Assembly (NCBI RefSeq): GCF_041146795.1
Contig: NC_135184.1
Location: 7,678,467-7,742,466 of the forward strand
Reading direction: 5' to 3'
Source: Maylandia zebra
Lineage: Eukaryota > Chordata > Actinopteri > Cichliformes > Cichlidae
Length of the DNA stretch: 64,000 nucleotides
The position numbers and the translations under genes were made by a program. Positions 48,611-59,886 of this stretch are shown here, piece by piece (the first letter of the stretch is position 1; every line of letters begins with the position of its first letter). The notes below the pieces were generated by a model. That model was not told where the DNA came from. It ran no database searches and saw only the letters and a program-made list of their open reading frames with translations.

Positions 48611-50105
48611 TTTTTTGTTTTTAGTTCATCTGCACAACCATCTCCATGGTTTCCAGGAAATTCCCAGTGTCTCATCCGCATGTGCATCTCTTTAGCTACT
48701 TGCTAGACTCATCAACTTGGTTTTTTCAAGTGACCTTTGTAGCAGGCTCTTTCTGCATGAACTGCAGGGGGCAACTACTGTGCTTTAAAAAGTAAGTCCA
48801 ATTGCAAGGAAGTCTTTGGGAAAATGACCTTATTGTTCACTTTATTTATTACGGCTTTCCTGAAAGTTCACAGATTTTATGAAATGTGCTGTGTTTTGAA
48901 ATGTTTTAGTGTCTTAAGTTATCTTGGTCCTTTATTCCAACTTGGACAAAAGGTATCCATCATTTCAACTTTCAGACATCCCACTTCATCAGAATCTCTG
49001 CTCGCACAACCTAAACTGCCTGGATGTCATTTCTCACTTGGGAAATATAGCTCCATGATTTCTGTTTGAAGGTAGCAAAAGATATCGCCTCCGAGCAGCG
49101 CGCCATCTCACTCATCAACATTTTGGGCCTTTCTGCTAAAGAAGAGCAGATACAGGGAGAAAAATCTGGGTGTGTGAAATATATTTTGACAGTTTCCAGC
49201 TCATTCTGACAGATAAGGAGTGACTCTTCAGGGCTGTCTTGGATAAAAATATAGTGGAAATTCAGAGCAACGTTTCAAAAGGCTGAGCAGCTTCCCTGCA
49301 GATTTTTATCCTGCTGGGTAGCTTTTTTTTTTCTGTCCCCCTGTCACTAGTGAGTGGCTTACACCACACCATCACTGCCAACCAGCGGGGGATACAGAGA
49401 GATTGTTAGCTACCTGGAGCTCTTGTCACTCAGGTCTATCTTAATAGAGATCTCACAGTTTGGAGCAACCAGTGAAACCCAAAGCCTTATGAGGAGACAA
49501 AAACCAGCCCAGAGCTTTAACACCAGAAGCAGTTGTGACTGTTTTTCCTGTTGTTCGAGTAAACATGTTTAGCTGCACCAACACAGAGCTTCACATTCCC
49601 ATACGTTATCAGTGCTTTCCATACCAAATCTGACTATTTCCAAAGCAAGTCTTCTTTTCCCCAAGGTCTGATCAGGTTCCAGCAGTTTAACTAAGTGGTT
49701 ACGATAAGAGGGGAAAACTTATGTTCCATTTTATACATTTCATAGCACGACGGGTACTATCAGTATAGTACAGTATCAGCGACACATATGTGGGCAGTGT
49801 GGAGAAATTTTGTGTTAGACCTGGGTTATAAGGAAGTCTTCCAGATGAACAAAGCAAAGGGGAAGAAGAAATGGCCTAAACAGACAGACAGACATCCCAA
49901 CAGTACAAAGAATGTCAAAATGTCCATACCCTTACTGTAACTTTTTAAGGCTAGAAAGTGATAGCTCATAATATGAGCTGAGTGATGCTCAGAAGGTTAG
50001 AGTAGAAGTAGAATAGTAGAGAAATAAGTTATTGAAGTTTAGTGTATCAGTGCATCATACTGTGAATAGAGTTTAGATATACATAAAAGTTTTAAACTGA
50101 TTTGA
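48611..50105. other. No recognisable gene
   Basis: A T run lies near 49323-49332. Nothing else is identifiable. Confidence 0.4.
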
Positions 50106-51245
50106 ATGTAACTGAGAGAAACAAGTATTCCCGATCAAAACATGACTTAGTGCTTGGTGGCGAAACTCCTGTTGGCGAGCATAGCAGTAAGAAGTTTCAT
50201 GTAGTTGGTCACCAGGTTTACACACATCTCAGGAGGGATTCTGGCCCACTCATCTTTACAGAAACTCTCTAAATCCTTTAGGTTTCTTGGCCGCTGCTTG
50301 GCAACTCAAAACTTCAACTCCATCCACAGATTTCATACAGGATTGAGGTCTGGAGACTACCTAGGCTACTTTAATGTGTTTTCTTTTTAAAAAAATATAT
50401 TTATTTGCTTTACACAAATTGTGGTCACAATAGAATGAGAACATTGTGATTATACATAGAAATAAAGCACAAAAATAAGAAAAAAAGAACAGAGATTTGC
50501 CTCTTGCCAAAAGGATCTATTTCCGAAATAGTATCCACTTGATTTTTAGGAGATAGGTGCAGATTTTCTACAGGATTGAGGTCTGGAGACTGGCTAGGCG
50601 GCTCCATGACCTTAATTTTTTTTCTCTTTAGAGTCTCCTTTGTTGCCTTGGCGATATGTTTTGGGTCATTGTCATGGTGGAAGACCCATCCACAACCCGT
50701 CTTCAATGTTCTGGGTGAGAGAAGGAGGTTATCGTCTAATATTTTACAGTACCTGGCTCTGTCCACTGACCCCTAAATGCTGATCCAAGCTCTAGGGTTT
50801 GATTTTGGTTTCAGCACTTTGTCCCAAGCCCTCTCTCACTTTAGATATTCACTGGCAAACTTAAGACAGGCCTGTGCGTGTGCTGTCTTGAGCAGGGTGG
50901 CCTGGTGGGCGCTGCAAGGTTTCAATCCATTACAGCACAGTGTGTTACCAGTGGTGTTCTTGGTGACTGTAGTCCTAACTGCCTTCAGGTCATTAACTAG
51001 CGCCCCCTGTGTAGTTTTGGACTGATTCTCCACCTTTCTGATGACCATCTTCACCCCATGAGGCAAGATCCTGCACAGAGCTCCAGACTGAGGGCGGCTG
51101 ACGGTCATTTTATACTTCTTTTATCCCTGAATAAGCACACCAACACAAAGCTTCTTGCTGAGGGTCTTGTAGCCCATTCTAATCTACAATCATGTCCCTG
51201 ACATCATTTGCCCAAACTGATTCTGTGAACAGGTGCTTTATGCAA
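50106..51245 (-). mobile_element. Tc1-like transposon, rearranged, antisense
   Basis: From right to left the minus strand reads: the start of a transposase (near 51195-51150), MIRKVENQSKTTQG and ALVNDLKAVRTTVTKNT (DNA-binding/linker, near 51040), LKFASEYLK, a deletion of the middle, then [13 protein letters not shown] and [12 protein letters not shown] (last catalytic block, near 50700-50560), and a C-terminus at 50330-50130. An AT-rich insert with a duplicated edge separates the last two parts. Multiple breaks make it non-functional. Confidence 0.8.
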
Positions 51246-52687
51246 TAATCAGGAGTATCTGTAACTGATCTATTGATTGACTGTAGTCTATGTACCACAT
51301 GGACACAAAGACAAAACATTTAGAATTCATGCTGCAGAGACTTGCTGGATATGCGGCTGATTATAATGCTCTGTTTTGGTTTTTTTGTTACTAAATACTT
51401 AGCAAATAACATATTTGTGCAATAGAAACTGTAGCAGTGGCACCACTATAGAAGTAACCAAATAACACAGTAGACAAGGTTTACAGCCTGTCTGTTTAAG
51501 TTTAAAACTGCAACACTGTAGCAGTCTTAAACCCACTTCATCCCCACAGACTATCATTAAAAAAAGGAGTTTATAAAAATCTTGACAGGAACTTTAAAAC
51601 ACAGGAAGCTCGTATCCTCTGCACGTTTAAATTCATGTAAGTGTTGATGTCTGTAAAAGTTTTTACTGTGCCAAGGAAAGCAATTGGTAAGTCTTTGAGT
51701 TAAACTCGTTTCCTATAAAGCATACACACACATTTAACAGGTTCAAATGACTTTGAGTAAAATTCAATACTGCACGCTGTGAGGTAGCTGCACTGAAGTC
51801 TGCTCGTCTTCTTCGCTCTCTGGTTTCCATTCAGCAGAGCCTCAGAGTAAACGTGCAGTCTTAGTTTGCAACAAAAATCAGGAGTCTGAGGAGAACCCTG
51901 TCAACCAGTGTGCGTGTGTTTTTAAATAACCAGCAAGAATGCAATTACCATGCAGAACCAGTAGCAGGAGACACAGAGGTAGGTTTGTCTACATTTGCAT
52001 GTCTGTAGAAGGAAGGGGAGTTCCTCAGAGGTGGTCCCACACATACATAAGCATGAGAGATAAAAACTGTGTCAGCCTGCCATGTACACGTTTAAACCCT
52101 CTATCCTTGCTATCCGTCGTCAGCAGACGGCATCTCTTCATCCTGTGAGGCTAGCTGTCACGCAGCTGTTTAATGAGATGTAAATTAATGTTATACTGCT
52201 TTTAATTAATGTAGCAGATAGTCATAAGTCTTAATAAAAAAATACAGAGCTATTAAATTTAAGTGTCTGTGGGGAGACAAATGCTGGCCTAAGTGAAAGA
52301 GCTGCATCTTGCGATCCTGTTCATGAATGAAGCGGAGACGAGAGCATCTGCGATGATGAGGGGTAGCATTACCAGCCTGAGCCAGTTGATCTGATTCCTA
52401 CCCTCGGACGCGGTCATGACCTCTGGGTTACGACCAAAGGGAAAAAATTATGAATCCCAGCAACTGCCAAAAAACATCCACTGTAGGACCTGTGACTTTA
52501 GACTGAGGGAAAGGGTGAAGGCTATAATACAGCGGGGCAGAGAGAGATTTTGCTTTAGGGAGAGTAAATGCATCAGTTTGACTGGAGATTTAAGGCTCTA
52601 AGATTCTGACAGAGACATGAGACTGGGAGGTCAGTTCTTTCATCGTAATTATGCAAATTCTCATGACCATTGATCACCAACCACTGA
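51246..52687. other. No recognisable gene
   Basis: I see no domains or repeat boundaries. Confidence 0.35.
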
Positions 52688-52930
52688 TCAATGGCCATGA
52701 GTACCATTTACAGAGAGTTGGGGAATGGCTGCAATTGCAGCATTGTAAGATGGTGACAGATGTACCCTCAGGCCCCCTCCTCGATTCAGAGATGGCCTTT
52801 CCCTTTTCACGTAAATGGCCTCCTTGACTCCGCGCTCAAACCAGCGTTCCTCCCTGTCCAGGATGTGTGCATCCTCATCATTGAAAGAGTGTCCACTGGC
52901 CTGTAGGTGTAAATAGACTGCATTTACCAT
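52688..52930 (-). mobile_element. Penelope-like retroelement fragment
   Basis: An 80-codon minus-strand ORF reads HLQASGHSFNDEDAHILDRE followed by RWFERGVKEAIYVKRERPSL. This is the C-terminal part of the GIY-YIG endonuclease domain of vertebrate Penelope-like elements (GHxFxDxxVxILDREDRWFERGVKEAIY). The reverse transcriptase and the N-terminal GIY-YIG residues are absent, so it is a heavily truncated copy with an unexpectedly clean frame. Confidence 0.7.
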
Positions 52931-53974
52931 ACCTGACTTAATTTGTTAGACTTCACCTTCAACATCTTCTGCGTTCTTGTGTCATGACGGCTGATCATTG
53001 GTTCTGTGCCTGCAGTGGCAGCACATCAGAGCATAATCAGGAGCACCTGCGCTGCTTTTTTTCTAAATTGTTTATCATCACTTTGCTTCCTGAGCAAAAT
53101 TCAAGGGTTCAGAGATGCATGTAGAGCAGTTTCAAATGAAGTGAAAATGAATTTGTCAAAGTGAAGATAATCAAAGGTACCAAATGAAATATTTCAGTGT
53201 AAGTTAAAAACCACATATAAAGCTAAAAGTGCACTTTAGGTGTTAGACTTTGAGTTTTTATTGTCCCGGTGGAGTGGACAGCAGCTCAGTCTATGTTTAT
53301 CATTTCCCATGCAGCCAGTGACTGAGCAGATATTAGCTTGGCCTTATCAGCACAGGCCACAAAGGGCTGAGGGTGAAGTGGAGCAGAAACAGCTCCTCAG
53401 GGATACAGCTAATGATGGTCCCCACTGATGGAGCCTGACACGGGGCCTGAGGTGTAGCCTCACTGTGGAGCTCAGCAGCAACAGCCACCACTGTGTAATT
53501 TCAAAGATAACAGAGAAATCTTCTTACTCTGTAAGGCTGGAGTTAAGAGTATTGATGTTAACTTTCTAATTTTAGCTGATTATAATTGAGAGGACAGACT
53601 GCAAGGTCAGTGTTAAAATTCTCAGAGGGGCCACAAAAGTCCAACTGAAGAGCACGAAACTCTCCGCTTCCACATCAGGACAAAGTCAACTACAATAATC
53701 CACCAATACTCAAAGAAACCTGTCCTCGATCGTTCAGTCTCAGTCAAATATATGTGGCTTAAATACCTGATGAAGATGTGTTTGCAGTTACAGCCTTTAT
53801 ATTATACTCCAACCAGACTGGGAGTCAGCCTTGTGAGATTATTTTATATCATATTTTTGCCTTAAAAGCAGATCAATTATTTACCGCACACAACCAAAAA
53901 TCATAAGATTGCTTTAAACTATTTTACTCTCTGTACAAGAGATAAGGAGGAGGAAACTGCTAAATTTGGAAAAC
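52931..53974. other. No recognisable gene
   Basis: Only chance ORFs are present. Confidence 0.4.
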
Positions 53975-53979
53975 CCTGT

Positions 53980-54599
53980 TGTCACGGTACTGGGTCGTGT
54001 GACCCAGTGTTTGAGTTTTATGTATTTTTGTATTCATTTTCAATCTAGTTAATTTCTAGGTTGCTGTTCAGACCTTATTTCTTAGTTATTACTGTCATCT
54101 GCCCTTGTCCCCAGTCTCCCTGGTTCCTGCGTCTATGTTTCATGTCTATGTGGTTATGTTAAGTTCATGTCATGTTTTATCTCCATGTCTATGTCTCCGT
54201 GTTTCCTGTTTTACTTTGTAAGAGTCTGGTGTTCTTTGTTCATTGTAGTTAGTGTTACTCTCCCCTGTATTGTCATTATGTTTCATTTGAGTCAGCTGTG
54301 TTCTCATGTGTCTCCACTTCCTCTGATCACCTCATGTGTGTATTTAAGTCCTCTGTTTTCTGAATGTCGTTGTCAGGTCGTCTGTTATCTCCACCATTGT
54401 CTTAGTTATTGTCATTGTTATAGTCATAGAACTTCATAGTATTTGTTTCTTAGTGTTTTTTAGTTTGCTTAGGGTTCCATGTTTAACTACTGCTATCATC
54501 CAAATAAAGGATCGCTTTCTGTTTAAACCTGCAACTCCTCGTCCACATCTGCTTTCGGGTCCTGTTTCAAAAAACACACCGGCGCACCCCGCCGTGACA
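53980..54599 (+). repeat. Solo LTR (TGTCACGG family)
   Basis: This 620-bp block begins TGTCACGGTACTGG and ends CGCACCCCGCCGTGACA. The flanks CCTGT (53975-53979) and CCTAT (54600-54604) match at four of five positions. It has GTATTTAAG near 54340 (TATA-like) and AATAAAGG near 54504. It shares its 5' text and palindrome (CTGGGTCG-TGTGACCCAG) with the copy at 47.7 kb. Confidence 0.8.
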
Positions 54600-55094
54600 C
54601 CTATATATCTTGACTGTGGTACTTTAAGTTCGACCCTTATTTGACCACAGTGAATGGATCTGCATGTTGATTTGACATATTTTTTACACGGGATGCCCTT
54701 CCTGACGCAAACCCTCCAATGTACTGCAAGGCTGCATTAAATACACCAGCTTTGTGACCCCTGAGGTTGATTTTGTGTCTTCTGGTCTCAAACCAGTGGA
54801 TTTTCACAGCTAAGATGGACATGGGCGATTTTTTTTTTTAAATCTGTGACATAATTTGAGTCAATGTCATCTTTTAAAAAAGCTGTTTTTATTGAATTGG
54901 TGAATACAGCTTTAACCTCATCTCATGGGTATGAATGTGTAACTGAAGCAATTTAAAGTAGGACAGTCTTTAGAAAGAGAAAGAATGCAAGCTCAGCTAA
55001 ACTGTTTTCCTGGAAGAATGAAGGTGTATTAATGTGGGGCTTGAGATAAGAGCAATTATAGAGAATTCAAAATTCTGAAGAACTATGTGCATAC
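54600..55094. other. Remnant of a fish repeat; no gene
   Basis: GGGATGCCCTTCCTGACGCA (54690-54709) followed by CTTTGTGACCCCTGAGG is a recognisable core of an old dispersed fish repeat; class not determined. Confidence 0.4.
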
Positions 55095-55095
55095 A

Positions 55096-56202
55096 CAAGG
55101 GCGTAGATTTGGCATGGACGGAAGGGACATGTCCCCACCAATATCCAACGATTATTGAATTGTCCCCACCAATAATTTGATCTCTTCGAGTAAAGAAAAA
55201 CAAACCCGATAGAAAGAAAAAAAACGATCTGTCAACGTCTCATTCACCCAGCGGTGCAGAAAGAGTTAAATTACGTTCTCTACTGGAGTCCTACCTCATG
55301 TGACCTACCTCTGTTTAGTTTTAGCAGCGGCAAGCCTGCGATGCAAGGACATGCAAGGAGGAGAGGAGGATGGCAGCAACAAGGAAGAACCTGGATATAA
55401 GAAAGTATTTTTCAAAGAAACCTGTAAGTCACTTAAAACCAAGTTCACTCATAAAATGTGTCCGTCTTAATAACGTAACAGGCTTTGGCCCACATCAGTC
55501 TAAAACTGTATGCAACCATGAATAACGTGTTTTGTAAACTAACTGCACAACATGCAGCACTATTAGTTCTCTCAGTCCCAGAGTAGCATTTCTAATTTTG
55601 ATTGAAGCTGTCAGAGAAAACGGCAGCCTCGAGCAAGCCAGGATATTAGTTTACAGAGGCTGTTAAAATTATATGTCTAACGTTAAAATGTTGGTGACAC
55701 AATAATTTCATCCTAATGGCACTGACATATTCATAGGGTTGATTTTTGAGACAAAATATAATGAGGTAGTCATGATTTTGCAAATATCCACCTTGTAGTG
55801 CAGTTTGCACAAATTGTTTTAAAAATGCACTCACCCTACAAACATTACTGATGAGTCAAGATCTGCACAAATTGACAGAAACACTGAAGCAGCTGCACAT
55901 TTTATTCTTATTGTCATGTATGTCCTATTTGTCAGGCGACAGAGGCAGCTCTGCCATGTTGTAGCTCAGAGGTGAGGAGGCAAGGTCACAGGTGACTGGC
56001 TGATGATTTGGTGCTATAGATTAACTAGTATTTATCATCATAACAATTGTTAGGCTGCTGGTGTAAATTGATTCATTAGTGTATATTTGACAAAGAATCT
56101 GAATTGACATGTCTCACTTTTTATATGGCACGAATCAATGTGTTATTTTATCAGGTAGCAATATGTCCTAGTGCAGTCGGAGGGGAAGAGCCAGGGTCAA
56201 AG
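55096..56202 (+). mobile_element. hAT transposon 5' portion, right end not found
   Basis: It starts CAAGGGCGTAGATTTGG, with GGGACATGTCCCCACC shortly after, the left end of a fish hAT family. It includes the first three coding exons of a transposase (next entry). No matching inverted end (about CTACGCCC) is visible downstream, so the element is truncated or its other end is decayed. Confidence 0.6.
55370..56202 (+). pseudogene. hAT transposase N-terminal exons
   Basis: Three short exons, 55370-55423, 55936-55971 and 56155-56202, have AG acceptors (GTCAG, ATCAG) and GT donors (GTAAGT, GTGAGG, GTGAGG) and are all in the same phase. They give MAATRKNLDIRKYFSKKP, then ATEAALPCCSSE, then VAICPSAVGG. 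The opening 'DIRKYFSKKP' is the conserved N-terminus of a fish hAT group (ZMYM/GTF2IRD2-like transposases). No downstream exon with the catalytic domain was found, so the gene is incomplete. Confidence 0.55.
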
Positions 56203-57756
56203 GTGAGGCACATCAGGCACATAATAATAATTTTAATCTGAGGATAAAATGCATGTACTGAGGCTGAAAGAAGCTTCAGTGTTCTCAGAAGACTAAAAAG
56301 ATGGGTAAGGTTAACAATGACTCAAATGAGATTAAACAATGCTGCTGTATGTCCACCAGAAGAGCTGGACAGTATAGATGTAAAACAAATGTGCCAGCAG
56401 TTTATCTCAGTTAACGAGAGGAGCAGGCATGTGTTTGGCTCCTTCACATAGTGGAAATTGAGTTGTTGTGTGGGTCAGCAGTAGTCCGTGTCTGTTGCTG
56501 TAACAGTAGTTCATGTTTAGAATAGAAAATCTCAGCTCACTGATTTGATCGGGGCAATAGTGCCTAAAATGTTGCAGAGATCTTTTACTTTGTGGTAATC
56601 TTAGACGAGTAGTTTTATGGACAAAAACCACCAGATCATTCAGTGTTCTCTTAGTGCTAATGTATCAGAGATGTTGGTGTAGTATAACTGAAGTAATGTT
56701 GTTAAGTCCTTAAAGTCATATTCATGAAGCTATTTTTATTTTTGTATGATACCTGATTTATATGGAATATGGTTGAAGTAAATTAAGCCTAAAATACTTT
56801 AGTCAGTCATTTGTTTAATAGTAATTTAACATTATATAATTCACATATAAAACTATGAATTGTAATTTTAAATGGTTTAAAAGCATGCAGAATAGCATAT
56901 GTAGGCAAGTGTCTGCATCTGTGTGCATGTTGATCATTTTTTAAACACTGATTAGTGCGAACACAAATCATCCAATGTGTGACTACAAAGCAGAGGTGTC
57001 AGCCTCAATGACCTTGATATATTTCTAATTAAAACTTCTTATGTTTATTTCCCTGCTGAGTAGCACACAGACTGTACATGACCTACTCCTGGAATCATTT
57101 CTCTTGACAGTAAAGTAGCATATATAAAAATATCCGCTCACTTTCTGTGGAAAACGTCTTATCAAGCGTTCTGTCTGAGCACTGGAGTTTCTGACATGAA
57201 ATGCTCTCGCAGGTCGTGAGCTGGATGTCTGTACAAGCCTGCACATCATATCGGCAGAGTCACAGTTTCTGAGCTGCATGGATCTGTCTGATCTCCACGT
57301 TATTTCACACGTGTCTGCTTCCGTGAGTCCTGCGATGGGAGGTGTGACTACACCTCTGGCTTCTGGTAGATAACTTCCCCTCAGGGTTGCTGTCATTCAG
57401 AGGTTTTGAATTATAAAACTAATCAGCATGAAATCCTGAAGCCTGCAGAAGTGCAAAAAAAAAAGACAACCTAAACTATTTGAAATAAAAAGGAAAATAA
57501 AGCAGGTCTGTGGCTCTTCACTACTCTCCACCAGGTGTGTCTCATTAGCAGGAAATTCACGGGGGGGGGGGGGGGGGGATTCATCACCTTAATTAAGGCT
57601 TTGTTGCAGTACAGTGCTCCGCTTCTATAACCCCACTGTGCACACTGCCTGCTGGCTCCATGATCAAAAAGCAGCCATTGTTGAACTCATTAGTTACCTA
57701 TTGTTTTGTTGCAACAGAAAGTCAAAATCTCTCCTGTAAACAGCCCTGCCCTGGCC
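56203..57756. other. No recognisable gene; poly-G tract
   Basis: A G run covers about 57561-57579. The 123-codon minus ORF at 57025-57396 has no recognisable domain. Confidence 0.4.
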
Positions 57757-57762
57757 TATTTA

Positions 57763-58095
57763 TGGGCTCAAATTGTGGTCATAAATATTTTGTACTTGTA
57801 AATCAGTTTTGTATGTGTAAAAAGAATTTGTCTGTGCGTAAAAAAGATTTGTGTGTGGACTTAGCCAAAAAATATGTGTGAAACTCTGCACTCAAGTTTC
57901 AAGTTACAAGTACGGATTTTGACCCTATTTTTCTTCCTTTCATCTGATTGGCCAATGTCATGTCAATCACAAATTTAACAATCCAATCACATACACATTA
58001 CACATACAAATCTTTTTCATGCACACACAAATTCTTTTTACACATACAAAACTGATTTGGAAGTACAAAATATTTATGACCACAATTTGAGCCCA
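57763..58095. mobile_element. Palindromic MITE with ~90-bp inverted repeats, TA target
   Basis: The left arm begins TGGGCTCAAATTGTGGTCAT and the right arm ends ATGACCACAATTTGAGCCCA. The pairing continues for about 90 bp each side with few mismatches, around a ~135-bp centre. TA dinucleotides flank both ends (57761-57762, 58096-58097), consistent with a Tc1/mariner-driven element. There is no coding capacity. Confidence 0.85.
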
Positions 58096-58097
58096 TA

Positions 58098-58580
58098 CCT
58101 ATTCTGACGTTTTTATACGCAGAAAATGTGAGTTTAAATGTCACATTCTTGACACTGTGGATGAATTAAAATCTATGATAAATAAAATATATGACCTTCT
58201 GAGAACAAAACTAATTTCACAGAAAATTAGATTGAATCAAATATAAAGAATAAATACAGACTGTTCATAAAAGATGATCAACTTTCTGGGTCTGAGAACT
58301 GACTCTGATGTGGAAGTGTCTTAACCCTGCAGTTTTTCTAATGGCCTGCAGGGGGCAGAGCCAAAAGGCTGATCGGATAGAAGCCTACTGGGAAAACAAC
58401 CCTTTGACTTCATTGGTCTGAGTGCTCAGGAAACAATTTCCTGATGAGTGTATGGCTTTTATTCAAATTTCTAAGTCTTATTTAATGCAACATGTGATTT
58501 ATTTTGCAAATTCTAGTCTACATTAGAGTAAAAAAGGACAATAAAGCCGGGTATTTGTGCCTCATGACAGGCTTAACTGG
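58098..58580. other. No recognisable gene
   Basis: This is AT-rich spacer between two DNA transposons. Confidence 0.4.
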
Positions 58581-58582
58581 TA

Positions 58583-59884
58583 CAACCCCAATTCCAAAAA
58601 GAAAAAAGGATCTTGTGTGAAATGTAAATAAGAGCTGAATGCAATGACTTGTAATGTTTAAACTTTGAACATTTCCAATTTTAAGACTAAAGAAAATGCT
58701 AACGCATTTTAAATTCGATTGCAGCAACGTCTCAAAAAAGTTGGAATGGTGTTAACAAAGGTAATCAGAACCAAAAAGGAAACAGCTGGAAGAATATTCA
58801 CAAGGTTAATTGGCAACAAGTCCCTAACATGATTGGGCTTAAAAAGAGCAAGAAAGTTTCTCAAAAGTACAGATGGGCAGACACCCATCATTCCACCGAA
58901 AATGGATCTACAAATTATGGAAAAGCTTCAGAATAATGCTCAACAAAAAAAAGTGGCGAGTTTGAACATCTCATCATCTATACGACATATCATCCAAAGA
59001 TTCAGAGAATCTGGGGAAATCTCTGTGAGCAAGGAGATGCAAAATGGATCTTTGGGCCCTCGAGCCCCAGTACATAAAAACAAGCATGAGTGTGTCATGG
59101 AAATCGGTGCGTTTCAGGAAATCCTCCAGAAACTATGAGGGAAGTGGGAGGACAGGGGTAAAGACAGTTCATTGTGCCACCAAAAAAGAAGTTTCGAGCT
59201 TTACCGTGAAGAAAAAGAAGCCATATGTGAATATGATCCCACCGCTATCTTCCGTGGACTGTTCCTCATTTGAAATGGATGTGTGACAAAGTAGAAAACT
59301 GTTCTGTGGTCAGAAAAACAAAACAAAACCCCCAAACAAGCCAAAATGTCAAATTCTTACAATTCATGGATGCTGCACCTTCTTGAGTGAAGATGAGGGA
59401 CGAGGGTTCTCAGCTCTTGGTCCAAGAGAGGATGGGGTGCATATATTAGTGTCTATGGAATTGGCAGCTTACACATCTTGCGAGACACAAACACTGCTGT
59501 ACATTTTACAGAAACATATGCTCTCATCTAGGTGTCTTTTTCAGGGAGAGGCTTTTATACTTCATGAAGTTAATGATAAACCACATACTGCACCTTTATT
59601 ACAACAGCATGACTTCACATAGAGGAGTCTGGGTATCTGCAGTCCAGACCTTTCATCAGCTGAACAAAATCTGAAACCATCATGAAACCAAATATTTGAC
59701 GCAGCGACCGAGGACGGTCAGACAAGAATAGGACACCATTCCTCTCCCAAAGGTCAGCTGGTCTCCACAGTTCCCAGATGTTTGCCGATCACTAAAAGAA
59801 GCTAGGATGCTACACAGTTATAAACATGCGACCTGTTGTTATTCCCATTTTAAAGAGCATTCCAGCCTTTCTGGATCGGGGTTG
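58583..59884 (+). mobile_element. Tc1/mariner-type transposon, near full length, dead
   Basis: The ends are CAACCCCAATTCC and GGATCGGGGTTG (imperfect inverted repeats) flanked by TA on both sides (58581-58582, 59885-59886). Inside, frames give IMEKLQNNAQQKKVASLNIS and IRHIIQRFRESGEIS (helix-turn-helix DNA-binding domain), then scattered catalytic-domain words (near 59210-59290, 59430-59640 and 59740-59800). Frameshifts break the gene into pieces of at most 101 codons. It is the same family as the deleted copy at 21.9-22.4 kb. Confidence 0.85.
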
Positions 59885-59886
59885 TA

